A DNA stretch of 16,758 bases from Hyphochytrium catenoides. Taxonomy: Eukaryota > Sar > Hyphochytriomycetes > Hyphochytriales > Hyphochytriaceae. Positions within the stretch are counted from its first letter, which is position 1. Every line of letters begins with the position of its first letter. Where the stretch lies: contig FLMG01000636.1 in the NCBI GenBank assembly GCA_900088475.1, forward strand, positions 516 to 17,273, written 5' to 3'. Below the pieces are notes generated by a model, which searched no databases, was not told where the DNA came from, and saw only the letters and a program-made list of their open reading frames with translations. Below, one piece after another: positions 1-9,698 of the stretch. A program made the translations under genes and the position numbers.

Positions 1-37
<37 letters not shown>

Positions 38-232
38 GATAATGAACCAACGGAGGGATTAGCAGCACAACGTGACGAGAGAAAAGACAGGAGAGAAGAA
101 GAGTACACTTGAGAGGGAGAGAGAAAGAAGAGAAAGAGAGAGAGAGAGAGAGAGTGAAAGAGAGAGAGAGAGAAAGAGAGAGAAGACAGGGAGAGAAAAG
201 AGAGGGGAAGAGAGAGAGAGAGACGCAATAGT
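1..232. repeat. GA-rich microsatellite block
   Basis: An uninterrupted GA dinucleotide run fills 1-36, and a broken GA/GAAA run covers about 108-228. Read on the minus strand this is CT-rich, which in this window is typical of introns and 5' leaders in the sense direction. It may therefore belong to a minus-strand gene running off the left edge. The glutamate/arginine-rich open frame it creates on the plus strand (72-260) is a by-product of the repeat. Confidence 0.9.
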
Positions 233-316
233 TCAGCTTATCATCGTGCAGTCTTTCTAATACATATGAGCTGTCTGCTCCAACACCATTTCTGTTGGTT
301 TCAATCCCTCTCACTC

Positions 317-502
317 TCATCCTGTTACCGCTTCCCTCCCTCCCTCCATCCTTAGTCTGACACAGCCTCTGTTCTCTCTCCTCTCCACAGTCGAGAGACC
401 GCTTCTTCTGGAGAAAGTACCAGCAGACAAGACCATTCCCTTTATTGCTTCCGCCCATTCTGCTTTATAACCGTGCCCGCCTTCCACTTCCAGCAGGCTC
501 AT
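317..502 (-). CDS. Possible first exon of a minus-strand gene leaving the window on the left
   Basis: A minus-strand frame opens with a true ATG at 502-500 and begins MSLLEVEGGHGYKAEWAEAI. It stays open for 61 codons. A plausible donor (gcg|gtaaca) lies near its end at about 329, and the CT-rich minus-strand sequence of 1-230 could be the intron that follows. It would be divergent from the PH-like gene, with about 190 bp between start codons. I do not recognise the protein, and its other exons are outside the window. It could equally be an accident in the leader region of the plus-strand gene. Confidence 0.22.
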   Translation of the reverse strand: MSLLEVEGGHGYKAEWAEAIKGMVLSAGTFSRRSGLSTVERRENRGCVRLRMEGGREAVTG

Positions 503-691
503 CTCTCAAGCTCAGACTCACTATTGCTTCAGACTTCAAAGAGATAAGGGAAAGTCACTGCTAGTGCTGCAACATCGGCAGCTCTTCTCTTCTCCTCTTG
601 ATTGAGCCTGCGCTGGACACATCCACGTTAGTTGAGCTCTCTCTCTCGTCCCAATCTTCCTCTCTCTCTCTTCGCTCTCTCTCTACGCAAG
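503..691 (+). promoter_or_regulatory. CT-rich 5' leader and promoter region of the PH-like gene
   Basis: This stretch carries no convincing coding frame on the plus strand. From about 636 to 689 it is almost entirely CT repeats, ending directly at the start codon context gcaagATGG. The same arrangement, a CT tract just before an ATG, is seen at 12176-12280 upstream of the F-box-like gene. I see no clear TATA element. Confidence 0.5.
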
Positions 692-1309
692 ATGGTCAAA
701 GAAGGTTACCTTGTCAAGTATGAGACCGGCAAGGAGGGCACAATGGCTAACATTGTCTATGTGAAGTTCGAAGACGGCGTGCTACGTATCTTCAGCCATA
801 AGAACGGCCGATGGACTGGTGAGTTCAGAGTCTCTGGCAAGTCTTCCAAAGTCGAGCTCCTACCGGACCAAGGAGACCGTCTTCCTCATAGATTTTGCGT
901 CACGACCCACGACATTGTCGCACGGAACGATGCGCTGTACTATGGATCTGCCAACTACATTGAGTTCAGTGCTTCCAGCGCCTACCAGCAGCTCGAATGG
1001 GGCAACACCGTCCATCTTTGGAAGAGAAACTTCTGGAGAGAAAAGTCTGTCAAGATGTCTGGAGCCGAAGAGCCCACTGTGCCGCTCTCTGACGAGCAGG
1101 AGGAAGAGATGTTGAGGAAAGCCATTGAGAAGCGAGGACTAAAGTCAGACTCTCTCAAACCTGAGACCAGACTGAAGAGAAGATCTTCTTATCGTCCGAG
1201 AGCTGTGACTTTTGCTCTGCCTCCTAACCCGATGGGGATGTCTCCTATCACTCTCCAGCAGCCTGCCAGCATTCTGACGACCACTAGCCACACTCTAATG
1301 GTGGCATAA
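692..1309 (+). CDS. PH-like domain protein, single exon
   Basis: This is a 205-residue protein of unknown role. The first 112 or so residues read like a pleckstrin homology fold. They open with MVKEGYLVKYE, followed by alternating hydrophobic strands (VYVKFEDGVLRIFSHKNG, then FRVSGKSSKVELL), a basic HRFCV strand, and a final helix containing EWGNTVHLWKRNFW with the aromatic residues typical of the PH C-terminal helix. PH domains bind phosphoinositides or proteins, but I see no clear lipid-binding KxnKxR signature. The tail is charged then serine/proline-rich (DEQEEEMLRKAIEKRG, KRRSSYRP), probably disordered and phosphorylated. The frame is open upstream to about 632, but the first ATG is at 692, after the CT-rich leader. 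No intron is needed. The call rests on pattern, not on a search. Confidence 0.72.
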   Translation: MVKEGYLVKYETGKEGTMANIVYVKFEDGVLRIFSHKNGRWTGEFRVSGKSSKVELLPDQGDRLPHRFCVTTHDIVARNDALYYGSANYIEFSASSAYQQLEWGNTVHLWKRNFWREKSVKMSGAEEPTVPLSDEQEEEMLRKAIEKRGLKSDSLKPETRLKRRSSYRPRAVTFALPPNPMGMSPITLQQPASILTTTSHTLMVA

Positions 1310-1599
1310 ACGAGCACGAGGCTCTCTCAGAGTCTCTCCTTTCTGTTTCGTGGTCTACGTGTCTTTGACGTGGGCTCGCCCTTTCAATTGTAAGGGCATA
1401 GAACTAGGAACTCCACCGCCCCGTCTGCAGTGGGGGTAAGAAGCAGAGAGATAGAAGGAGGAGAGAGAGGGCAATGCACCACGTCTGTTTCCCTAAGTAT
1501 TTATTACCGTTTATTTAACGTACAAGCAAATGTTATTAGTATACACCGTTACATTCGCTGTGTTAGAGGCCAACCTCAAGAGTATGCCCTTTACTACTG
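1310..1599. other. Convergent intergenic region
   Basis: This lies between the stop of the PH-like gene and the possible distal stop of REV1. It should hold both 3' untranslated regions. It includes short AT-rich stretches (ttatttaacg near 1511) but no clear paired polyadenylation signals. Open frames here, such as 1430-1702 plus, have no protein-like character. Confidence 0.5.
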
Positions 1600-2017
1600 T
1601 CACCTACTGGTAGAGCAAACCACCTCGCTGTCTTCTCTGTTACCTTTGCATGAGTGCGGGGAAGGTTGGGCCGCGATGTTGCTTGCCTTTGACATCTTAT
1701 AGTCTATTTGGAACAGCGAGCGTTCTTGACATGAGAGAGGCTGCCTTGGGAAGTCTCTGTCCAACTCTCTCGGTCCTAGCCGTTCGTGGTCTGCTTGCAC
1801 TTGCCCCTGCTTGGCAGGCTCCTTCTTTAAGTTGGACATAGAGTCCACGACCATTAAAAGGCCTGGAAGTGCTATCCTGTCAACCGTCAGACCCTTACGT
1901 CGTTCTGTGCTTCTTGTACCCTCAGACAAATGAGCATGTACCGAGGAAGCCCAGCGCATGAACTCTGTAATGTCATCCTCCAAGAAACAGACTATCCATT
2001 CACGTGAGTCTTGGTTC
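1600..2017 (-). CDS. Candidate alternative C-terminal exon of REV1 (138 residues)
   Basis: This minus-strand block is open for 139 codons to a TGA at 1602-1600 and reads like protein near its start (REWIVCFLEDDITEFMRWAS). A good acceptor (gctttctgacag|g) lies at 2019-2018. Splicing from REV1 after position 2172 (gctct|gtaaca) would complete a CTG leucine codon and run in frame into this exon through a 154-bp intron (2171-2018) that is CT-rich in the sense direction. The donor GTAACA contains the TAA of the normal REV1 stop, so splicing would remove that stop. No domain is recognised. It may instead be a small separate gene, but I find no ATG start with promoter-like sequence for one. Confidence 0.45.
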
Positions 2018-2167
2018 CTGTCAGAAAGCGTAGGGGAAGGGACTCCTACTATAATGTAACAGAGAGAGGAAGAGAGAGAGGGGCCACGGCGGGTTGCGAG
2101 GAAGACTAGAGAGAGAGAGACAAGAGGGTACTGTCTCTCCCGTCCCTAGTACGCCAGGATGCCCGTG

Positions 2168-3763
2168 TTACAGAGCAAGATAAGCGCCATATTTGACTTT
2201 CATGTACTTTTGGACAGCCTCCTCGATCCTTTTTTCACCATCTATCCAACCAGGGAAGGAGGAGAGAGCCTTTCTGCGCAGTAGTCTTAGCACTGCCACT
2301 ACCTCCTCCAGCCTCTTTTTTTCCACCAATGAACAGCAAAAGTCCAAGAGAAGTCGAATCTGGCTGATGCTGGGCGACGCTGAAGCAGCGAGAAAGCGAA
2401 GAAGGCTTGCACGATAAACTGGCAAGTCGCCGTCGTCATACCCCCACATATGAGTGATCATGAATAGAGGAAGAAACGTTTGCGCACAGGCGTCAAAAAA
2501 GAAGGAGGCGAGAAGCTCTGTCAGGCTGGGGTCCATTCAATTCAGCTTGGAGATAAGAAAGAGACAAGTAGGACATGATCAGGAGCATGGTGGTGGCGCC
2601 GTTTTGCGTGGAAGGAAGGCGGTAGAGAAAAAAGAGGAAGAGAGGAGGCCCGGAGTATTGAAACAACGTGGACCAAAGGCGAATCAGCAGTTGTACGACG
2701 TCTCCGGCGTCTTGAACGAAGGCTCAACCTAACAAGTGAAGGGCAACTCTAAACGCTCACCACTAAACTCTTCGTCTTTAAAAAGTAACCCACGGGGTCG
2801 GGACTGTCCCTTAGACTCAATTGGCTTCCCCTGCGTGGAAGAAGGAAGGTAGAAGAAGGAAGGTACCATTGCGGCGGAGGGAATGGCACCAAGTTAGATC
2901 GATACGCAGATAAAACAATGACAGACGGCAAAACATTGCGGCATTGAGAGCCCTTACCAGAGGTGAAGTAGGCGGAGGGACAGAAGGGCGGGCCAGAGAT
3001 GACTTCAGCTCCGCCTGTAAAGACGCTGGGAGCTCAGCTAGGACAGCTGGGTCGATCTGGCTGAAGGAGTTCAATTCACTAGCAACCACGAGGAAAGTTT
3101 AGAGCGTGTTTGGTATATAAGAGGTGCATAGCAAAATGGTCCTAAACATGAAGACCGAGTTGTATAGAGTACTTTGTTTATCGAACTGTTATTCCACAAG
3201 GTAATACCAAGAGGACATGGACACAGACAGAGCTAAGGAGACAAGAGAGACAGAGAGAGGTCAGGAACACCTACCTGTGGGAAATAGCGTTTCTTGTGTC
3301 TGTTTGGTTCTTCGTGTCTTGCTGTTTATGCGCTTGGAGCGTACTGACGAGTTCTTCTCTGATGGTTGAGGGCAGCTCCTGCAGAACTGAAGGGTCGAGC
3401 TGAGAGAAGGTAGGGAGCTCATAAGGAGAGGGCCTAGACGTCAGCTGTTCCGCTCTGGTTTTCCCAACTTCGACATGCTCTTGCACCATCGGACGTTTCT
3501 TTTTTTGCGCCTTGTAGTTCTCTTCCACCCCTGAGGATGCAGAGTCTTCTTGATCCCCTGGCTGATGTGCACTCTCTGGACCCGGGCTCGGAGCCTTTGC
3601 CATCCAGGCAAGAAGATTTGCATGCCTGGCTTCTGCAGGAATCAAAGAAAGTGGAGAATAAAGGCAGCGAGGATTAGGATCGAGAGTAAGCATCTAACAG
3701 AAGTATGGCACCTCAAACCCTACCTGCTTTACCGTCCCCTGTCCTCGGCACCAGCCTCGTCAT
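2168..3763 (-). other. REV1: REV1 exons 14-18: ubiquitin-binding motifs and C-terminal domain
   Basis: Minus-strand exons are 3763-3724, 3632-3275, 3078-2958, 2830-2761 and a last exon ending at the TAA at 2170-2168. Two ubiquitin-binding motifs are clear: LPTFSQLDPSVLQELPSTI (about 904-922) and FSQIDPAVLAELPASLQAEL (about 956-975). Both carry the family's Leu-Pro pair. The last exon encodes a REV1 C-terminal helical bundle: LLDFCCSLVEKKRLEEVVAV, then EEAVQKYMKVKYGAYLAL. Its start is either 2418 (gccag|tt) or 2517 (gacag|ag). Both are phase 1 and differ by 99 bp in frame. I prefer 2418, because the extra 33 residues are hydrophobic and their DNA is pyrimidine-rich like an intron. Confidence 0.8.
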
Positions 3764-6700
3764 CTACGAATAGGTGATAGAGAGTAAGATCTTAGTCCCG
3801 ATCAGGAGGTTGGAGATCTAATGCACCCAAATAGCAACTGTGGTGAGGGCATTACCTGGACTCCTCCACCTCGGACGTCTTCAGGAAGTATTCCCAACTC
3901 ATCACAGAGTTTCTTGGCATGACGGCCGATAATCTCTGCCGAGTCTAAACGATAAGAGGGCGGGAGGGCAACGCTTAACTATCATGAATTTTCAATAGGC
4001 AGACCAGCCCGCTGAGAGGAGGCTAGCCACAATAAACCTAAAGCGGCAGGCGATCATGGGTCTTTTTCACCTCAAGCTACGTAGAGGTTACATGTGACCT
4101 GCTTGACCCACCTGTCGCCTCGTTGAGAGTCACCGCCCTGCTGAGATTATCGCAGTCTCCACAGCCCAAGAACTTGACGGGCTCCACTGGCTCTTTCCGC
4201 CTCTTCATCTTTAGCGTAATGGTACGACCAACCAGGTTGCATTCACGAAGTCGATTGGACACCTAATAAGGAAGACAACCGATGAAAACACATTTAGCGG
4301 GCCCACGGGTGGCTTTGGCGGAAGGCCGAATAGCTAGGAAGTAGCAAGGAAGCCTCCCGAAGGCTGGAAATAGAAGACATCGTCAACAGGATAGCCGTCG
4401 CTCACCTCGACTGCTATCTTCTCGACAAAGTTCAGGACTTCCTCCTTTTCCGTGAATCTCACGCCCCAGTTCACCTCGGCACCCAATGACTTCCGGACTA
4501 CAGGGAGTGAAAGCGGCCGACGGTCGATCCCGCGGCAGTAGTCATGCAGCATCTGTCCTGCTCACATGGAGGCAGAAGGGTAGAGAGGTTGGAGGACACA
4601 CTGATTAAACGCTAGAAGCTCAAGGAGAACCAAAGCGAGTTCACTAAATGATTCCTGGTAACATACAATGTGTTTGCACAAAAGCACTTAACTAAACTGG
4701 ATCTCTCTATCTTGCCTTACATCAGTCTCAGCCACCCTGTCTCACACCATGCACCCACGTCTATCTTTAGAATCTTCCACGCCCATGGCCTACCTGTCTT
4801 CGTGCCTACCCAGCTCTGGAGCTCGCGGAGCGGAATCGTCCTTAGCAACGCGATGGTGGTTATTCCTAAGAGGAAGAGGCGGTTGGCGAAAAGGAATTTA
4901 TTCCAGGACGGATAGGCGGAGTCAAGAGAGCTAGAACAGACCACTAGCGCACCTAGGTTGAGCTGAATATACGACAGAAGAGGAGAGCTTATAAACGAAG
5001 AGCGATTGTGCCAATTAGTTGAGAGCAAGAGCTAGAGAGTCTGGGAACTGGTAGACATACGAGCTGGTACTTTAAAGGTGCCCCCAGGTATGCCCTCAGC
5101 TCGTACCTCTCTCAGTTAACTTCCTCTCCAAGGACCAACCCACGCCGGGAAGTTCCGAAGGTGAGAGAGGAGCCAGGTAGGCCGCAGCTTCCTCAGGACG
5201 AAGGTAAAATTGACCGTTAGGCTTGGCGCGTTTTGTGGCCAATCTGTGAGGCAAGATTTGTTATGGTAAGAGCTAGGTTGAGAGATGTATCCGTGTAATG
5301 GCGTCCGCTTATCGTTCAGATGATGGGCCGTCTGCCTGTTCCTTGTTTCTCTGCCTACCTGGCGAGCAGCATGTTTTTCGAGATTCCTGCGCTGGCTGTA
5401 CACCGTGTCTCTTTGTATATCTCACTTCGAATCTGGTCCACTACCTCTTCCGCATCCTCTCTCCCGTCCAATTCCAGGAACGCTTCGTCGCAGCTAGAGG
5501 TGATAGGTTAGGAGGCGAAGAAAGAAAAGCGCGCTCTCAAGACGCAGCGTAAGACAGATGCTCGGAATATATTAGTCGGAGACACGGCTAGTAGAGACAG
5601 AGAATTGAGCAGCATTGCCGGCCATTTTAGACGCCTCCAAGAACAAAGGTAAGCCCGTCGTGAAAAGGCAAGCAAGCGTCCTGTACGTTCGCGTAGCCAA
5701 ATGACCACTCAAGGCGGCAAGGCTAAAATAAAGACAAGATGCAGGGAGCTGAAGGTAACAGAGTAGCCAGAAGTACCTTACGGCCTGGACCTTTCTGGCA
5801 TGTCTCATAAAGATCTGATAGATCTTGTCTGATACCTAGAGCCGGTAGCCCGGTCGTTACTAGGTATAAACGTAGAATCATCAAGCAGAGTTAACTTGAG
5901 CACTAACCTCACTGAACTTTTCGAAGTCATACGGAAGGACCACCAAATCTGGACATCGCCGTTTCGCCTGTGAGCAGATGATAGGGATGTCGTAAGATAA
6001 GCTAGAGGCAGAAGCGTCGGTCCCCATCTTATACTGCAGCAGGACTCTTCCTCAGCTCATTCCCTATTCCCCTCTCCACCTCATGTCCTTCCAACCCTCC
6101 TTAGTATCTGCTCTTCTACAGCCATGTCCTTCCCTGCTTACCTCAGCCATGAACATGGAGGCGTGGACCCCAAACTCTCTGGCGACGTAATTGCATGATG
6201 AGATTTCAGAGGTGCCTCCAACTGCACTGCTGGAAGAATGAGCAATTGCCACTGGCTTATCCTAGGACGAGAAGGGACATTGCGGGATGGACATTGAGTT
6301 AGCGTGGAAATGTTCAAAATTATCAACGAGTCGGTCTGAAAATGGGGAGATTAGGAAAGGAGAGGAGACCAAGAGAGAATGGCAATAACCGTTGCCCGGA
6401 TCTACAAAGTGAGCCATCCTCATTGACGAAGCAAAAGTCACAACTCGTTCACAAGACCAGCACAGAATCAACAAGGCTCATTTGGGGCAACCCTTTCTCA
6501 CTCATACCTGCAGCTCGGGTTTATCTCTCGTGAGCACCGAAGCAAAGAAGCAATCCATATCGACATGAACGATAGTGCAGGAGGATGATAGAGAGGACGA
6601 TGAGGTAGGAGGTCCTCGACTGCTCCCTGCCGTAATATCTGCAGGGTTCGGGTTAGCAACAATGACCGCCCCATCCTCACAAAGAGCCTCACAGGAGAGA

Positions 6701-8592
6701 GACCTAGATGATGAGAAGAATCTTGGCCCCACAGAAGAGAATGAAGGCGCATGAGATGTATTGATACCTAAATCACCCTGTGCTTCCTTGACTACATTTT
6801 GATAATGCATTTTCCAAGATCCAATATGATGAAGGCGAGATTTCTTGAAGAAATGCTCCACGAAGTTAGGGTCCGTCTTTGTACTTTGAACTCCCCCGTA
6901 ACGCGACGGAGAAGGAGGACGAGACGTTGAGGTGATAGGAGACAGTCCTTCTCTCTCTTCTGGCATTGTCAAAGCCCTTGAAGCCGACACGCGAGGTGGT
7001 GTTCTCAGATGGACTGGAGCCGCTTCCGGCTCAAAGTCCATTCTCGCAATTTCTGTTTCCGACTCTGTTGCTCGAGTCACTGTGGGGCTCAAAGGAGATG
7101 CCGGTTTGGCTTTCGTAAAGCCAGCGCTATGTACGTAAGGTACTGATAGGCCCACCGGAGGGGAAGAGATAGAAGAAGTCGGTGGAAGTTGCGATGGAGA
7201 AGAGGGCGAAGGGGAGACTCTAGCGCCGCCAGCTGACCTTCTTTCAGGGGTGTCACTCTTCGGCACCAGTGTCTCACCACCAGATTCATTTTCCTCTTCG
7301 TCTGTTCGGACTTTTTCTTCAGGCACTTTTTGTCCCTCCTGTAGCGCAGGACGCAGGCTATCTTCTCCCTCGTTGCCTTGTGCACTAGCCTCCTTATCAT
7401 CGCTCTTCTTAGTCAGAAACTGTGCGAAGGAAGTCTGGCCTCTGTCTCGCATCCCTTTAACTAGGTAGTTCTGATAAGCCTGAACCTTCCTTCTTGCGAT
7501 CGAGTCTGTGATCCAATCTGGATGCACAACAGGCAGAGGCTTCCTCGCCTTCCTGTGGAAGGGAACAAGGAAGTAAGTTTGCAGCTCAGTGATTAAAAGC
7601 ATGTCTGAGGGCAAAAGTAAATCAGGCCCGGACCTCATCTCTCGTATCTTCCCGTCTGGTAGGTTGGTTGCTATCATGTGGGTGACCCTCGGGGTCTGAT
7701 AGTGCTCGAACTGACCGCCGTAGCGGCAGATAAGGCGCTTTAGATGCTCTAGTGGAGGATCATTGTACCCTAGGACCCAGCAAAACACATAAGAAACAAC
7801 GAGAAAGAGGATCAGAACGGAGACAATAAGCAGCTCCACGGGGCAAGCATGCGATGTTTATGAATGAGACTAATAACAGAAAGCGACAAGGGGAAATGGA
7901 GTTAGGGATAAAGCAGACAACTGCAATGACTTAACTAACAAACAAGACGAGTGCAAGGCCTTGAATGAAAGGCAATAGAGAGACTTCGTATCATACCATT
8001 GACATAGATACAGACACCAGCAAACAATGACGTCAAACTATCGTCAACGTCCCTCATCTCGGGGATAATGTCGGCGTCGGACGTTGACTGCATCCGAAGC
8101 TTCTCTATCTTATGATCCATATACACCTGAATAGATAGAAGGAGAGCGAAGAAAGGTAAGAGTGACAGAATGTGACGACGAAGTGTTAGCGACAGCGGAA
8201 GTTAGTAGAGCGGTAGTAGCCCTTGTATGGCCTGATACTCAATGTGGTAGGGAGATATAGGCAATGGCAGCCAGACATTTGAGGATGCGGGGGATAAGAG
8301 TGAGGTGCTTGCGTCAAGGCACCGCAGGGATGAGGCAGTACTAGGGCACAAGGGGGTTGTCATCAATTGAAGAGCGCTGAGGAAGGCAGTGCGCAAAGAG
8401 TTTAGGTCAGGTTGGTCCACTCACTCTAAAGCTTCCCCCATGGTGATGCCCTAATTCTGGCGACTTCTGTTTCTTCAAGGGCCTAGAGCTGTCGGCAGAT
8501 GGGGGAGCCTTCCGAGACATGGAGCCAGTATTCCACATCAGTTGCCCCTCCCCCTTCTGTTGCTTGCCGTTATCCTCTGAGAACTGCTTCAT
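2168..8592 (-). CDS. REV1: DNA repair protein REV1, Y-family deoxycytidyl transferase
   Basis: REV1 inserts dCMP opposite abasic sites and damaged guanines, and scaffolds other translesion polymerases in the nucleus. Rebuilt from about 18 exons, it gives roughly 1,097 residues (1,130 with the longer last exon), normal for the family. Domains in order: BRCT at about 88-165 (LFAGVCIYVNG, then RVTHMIATNLPDGKI); N-digit (FVEHFFKKSRLHHIGSWK, 375-392); catalytic VDMDCFF with D476 and D478; SCDEAF with D575 and E576; helix-hairpin-helix LPGVG at about 649; little finger with VTLNEAT; two ubiquitin-binding motifs; and the REV1 C-terminal domain that binds Rev7 and other polymerases. All catalytic acidic residues are present. 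The ATG at 8590-8592 is preceded by an in-frame TAG. Exon positions are given in the three block entries. The identification is firm; the last two exon starts are less so. Confidence 0.96.
3856..6261 (-). other. REV1: REV1 exons 5-13: palm, fingers, thumb and little finger
   Basis: Minus-strand exons are 6261-6142, 5967-5908, 5835-5777, 5493-5359, 5243-5107, 4865-4794, 4557-4406, 4262-4112 and 3944-3856. Every junction is GT-AG and keeps the frame. Recognisable segments in order: DKPVAIAH; CPDLVVLPYDFEKF; SDKIYQIF; CDEAFLELDG; ASAGISKNMLLAR; TKRAKPNGQFYLRPEE; LPGVGWSLERKL; WVGTKTG; YCRGIDRRPL; EVNWGVRF; DNLSRAVTLNEAT; and EIIGRHAKKLCDELGI. These match the Y-family REV1 order without gaps. Introns here run from 72 to 283 bp; the shortest is at 5907-5836. 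Confidence 0.92.
6508..8592 (-). other. REV1: REV1 exons 1-4: BRCT, linker, N-digit, first catalytic motif
   Basis: Exon 1 is 8592-8425, exon 2 is 8126-7997, exon 3 is 7769-7634 and exon 4 is 7552-6508, all on the minus strand. Donors and acceptors are GT-AG and the phases agree (0, 1, 2, 0). Exons 3 and 4 could be read as one open block. Splicing out the 81 bp at 7633-7553 (ag|gtccgg to ccacag|g) restores the usual BRCT spacing from GKIREMR to HPDWITDS. Exon 4 holds a long serine/proline-rich linker of about 220 residues, then the N-digit and the VDMDCFFASV motif. Short plus-strand open frames inside this block are shadows. Confidence 0.85.
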
Positions 8593-9482
8593 CGCTATAT
8601 GATGGGCTCTAAACTAGCTGTCAGTGTGTAACTACAACCCGTTCGTGACTGTGAAGAGGTCTGTTAGTCTCATCGCTCTATTCCTCTCTTTGTCGAGCTG
8701 TTGGGCGTCTTGGCCACGGCCACATTAGTGACAGTGAAGGCTTCACGTCAGCTCCACCTATACTGGAGTATGGCTTCCAGCCGGACCACAGGGAGAAATC
8801 AACTCTTATGCCCCGATGTCCATTCAGGGCAGTCCTGCTTAGACCTTGAGAGGCATCATTCTCCTTCTTGCGCTGCTCTGACAAGATCTGCAGAGTTTAA
8901 GGACAGACATTGAAGCTTCAGAAATCGTTTTTCTAAATCTCTGGAAGTCTTTTGCGTTGACCTTTCCCCAGAGCCCTCATCGCATTTGGGTTCTGAAGAG
9001 CCGCTAACGACTGGTAAATATCAGCTAGTACAGTTACTGTTTCGTATTTGGTCTAGTTAATCACTTGTATGGTAAGTTCACAGATTTTGTCCGTAGTGAT
9101 CTCCTGTAATCTGAAGCTTGGAAGGGCAATAAAATTCTATAAGAACGTCTGGTACATTGATCTTTCTGATCTCTGAAGATGAACTGAGGAATCGGGAACG
9201 AGTGCGAGGGTTTTATGGAGCTTCTGTGAAGCGTCAGATGTCAGGAGACAACCCTCCTTTGGAAGTGTCCCTTTCTATAAGACATAGTGCCTTTGTTAAC
9301 TTCACTTGCAGAGCCAAGGCGTGAGCAAAACGCCGTCTCTTGAGTTCTGGACGTTCCTAACGGTCGTCTTGAGGTGGGACCCCACTGCCAGATTCAAGTG
9401 GAACCTTGTGGAGCGGATCCCCAGGTTGCGCAGTTGATGGGAGGGGTCCGGGTGGAGAAATGGCGTCGGGACTAGTAGAAGG
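8593..9482. promoter_or_regulatory. Divergent intergenic region between REV1 and the next plus-strand gene
   Basis: About 0.9 kb separate the REV1 start from the earliest start of the plus-strand gene. It must contain both promoters, but I cannot mark a motif. One minus-strand segment, 8896 down to 8678, follows a fair acceptor (actctgcag) and stays open for about 73 codons with protein-like stretches (VDFSLWSGWKPYSSIGGADV). It ends at TAG, so it cannot extend REV1 in frame unless a donor inside it is used. It may be a 5' untranslated exon, a short upstream frame or chance. The rest shows no convincing coding signal. Confidence 0.4.
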
Positions 9483-9698
9483 ATGAACAGATGGACCCAA
9501 AGAGGATGGGATCAGGGTACCTGCAACTCTCAGGGTACGTCGATTGATCATCCTCTGTCGAACTCCGTCAAGACTTACAGCGGTTATTGCGCTACAGCCA
9601 TCCCATATGAAGGGAAACCTTGTGTTGATGGCAGTCCAGCTGCCCTGTCTTGTCATACGAGCTTGACGGAAGAAGGCAAAAGCCTTGCGTCAGGAGAC

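Noticed and set aside
72-260. Plus-strand 62-codon Glu/Arg-rich frame
   Set aside because: It is a direct product of the GA microsatellite with no other protein character.
632-691. Upstream extension of the PH-like frame
   Set aside because: It needs a non-ATG start and consists of codons from the CT repeat. The first ATG at 692 opens the recognisable domain.
1430-1702. Plus-strand 90-codon open frame
   Set aside because: Its composition is not protein-like, and the minus strand over part of it has a better coding reading.
6502-7839. Single 445-residue protein with a hydrophobic N-terminus (membrane anchor)
   Set aside because: The hydrophobic start is intron sequence read through. The REV1 exon begins at 7769 after a CTAG acceptor, and the BRCT continues from the upstream exon.
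9357-9656. Minus-strand 100-codon Pro/Ser-rich open frame
   Set aside because: I found no splice partner or recognisable domain. The plus frame over part of the same stretch runs in phase into a supported exon. A disordered exon remains possible.
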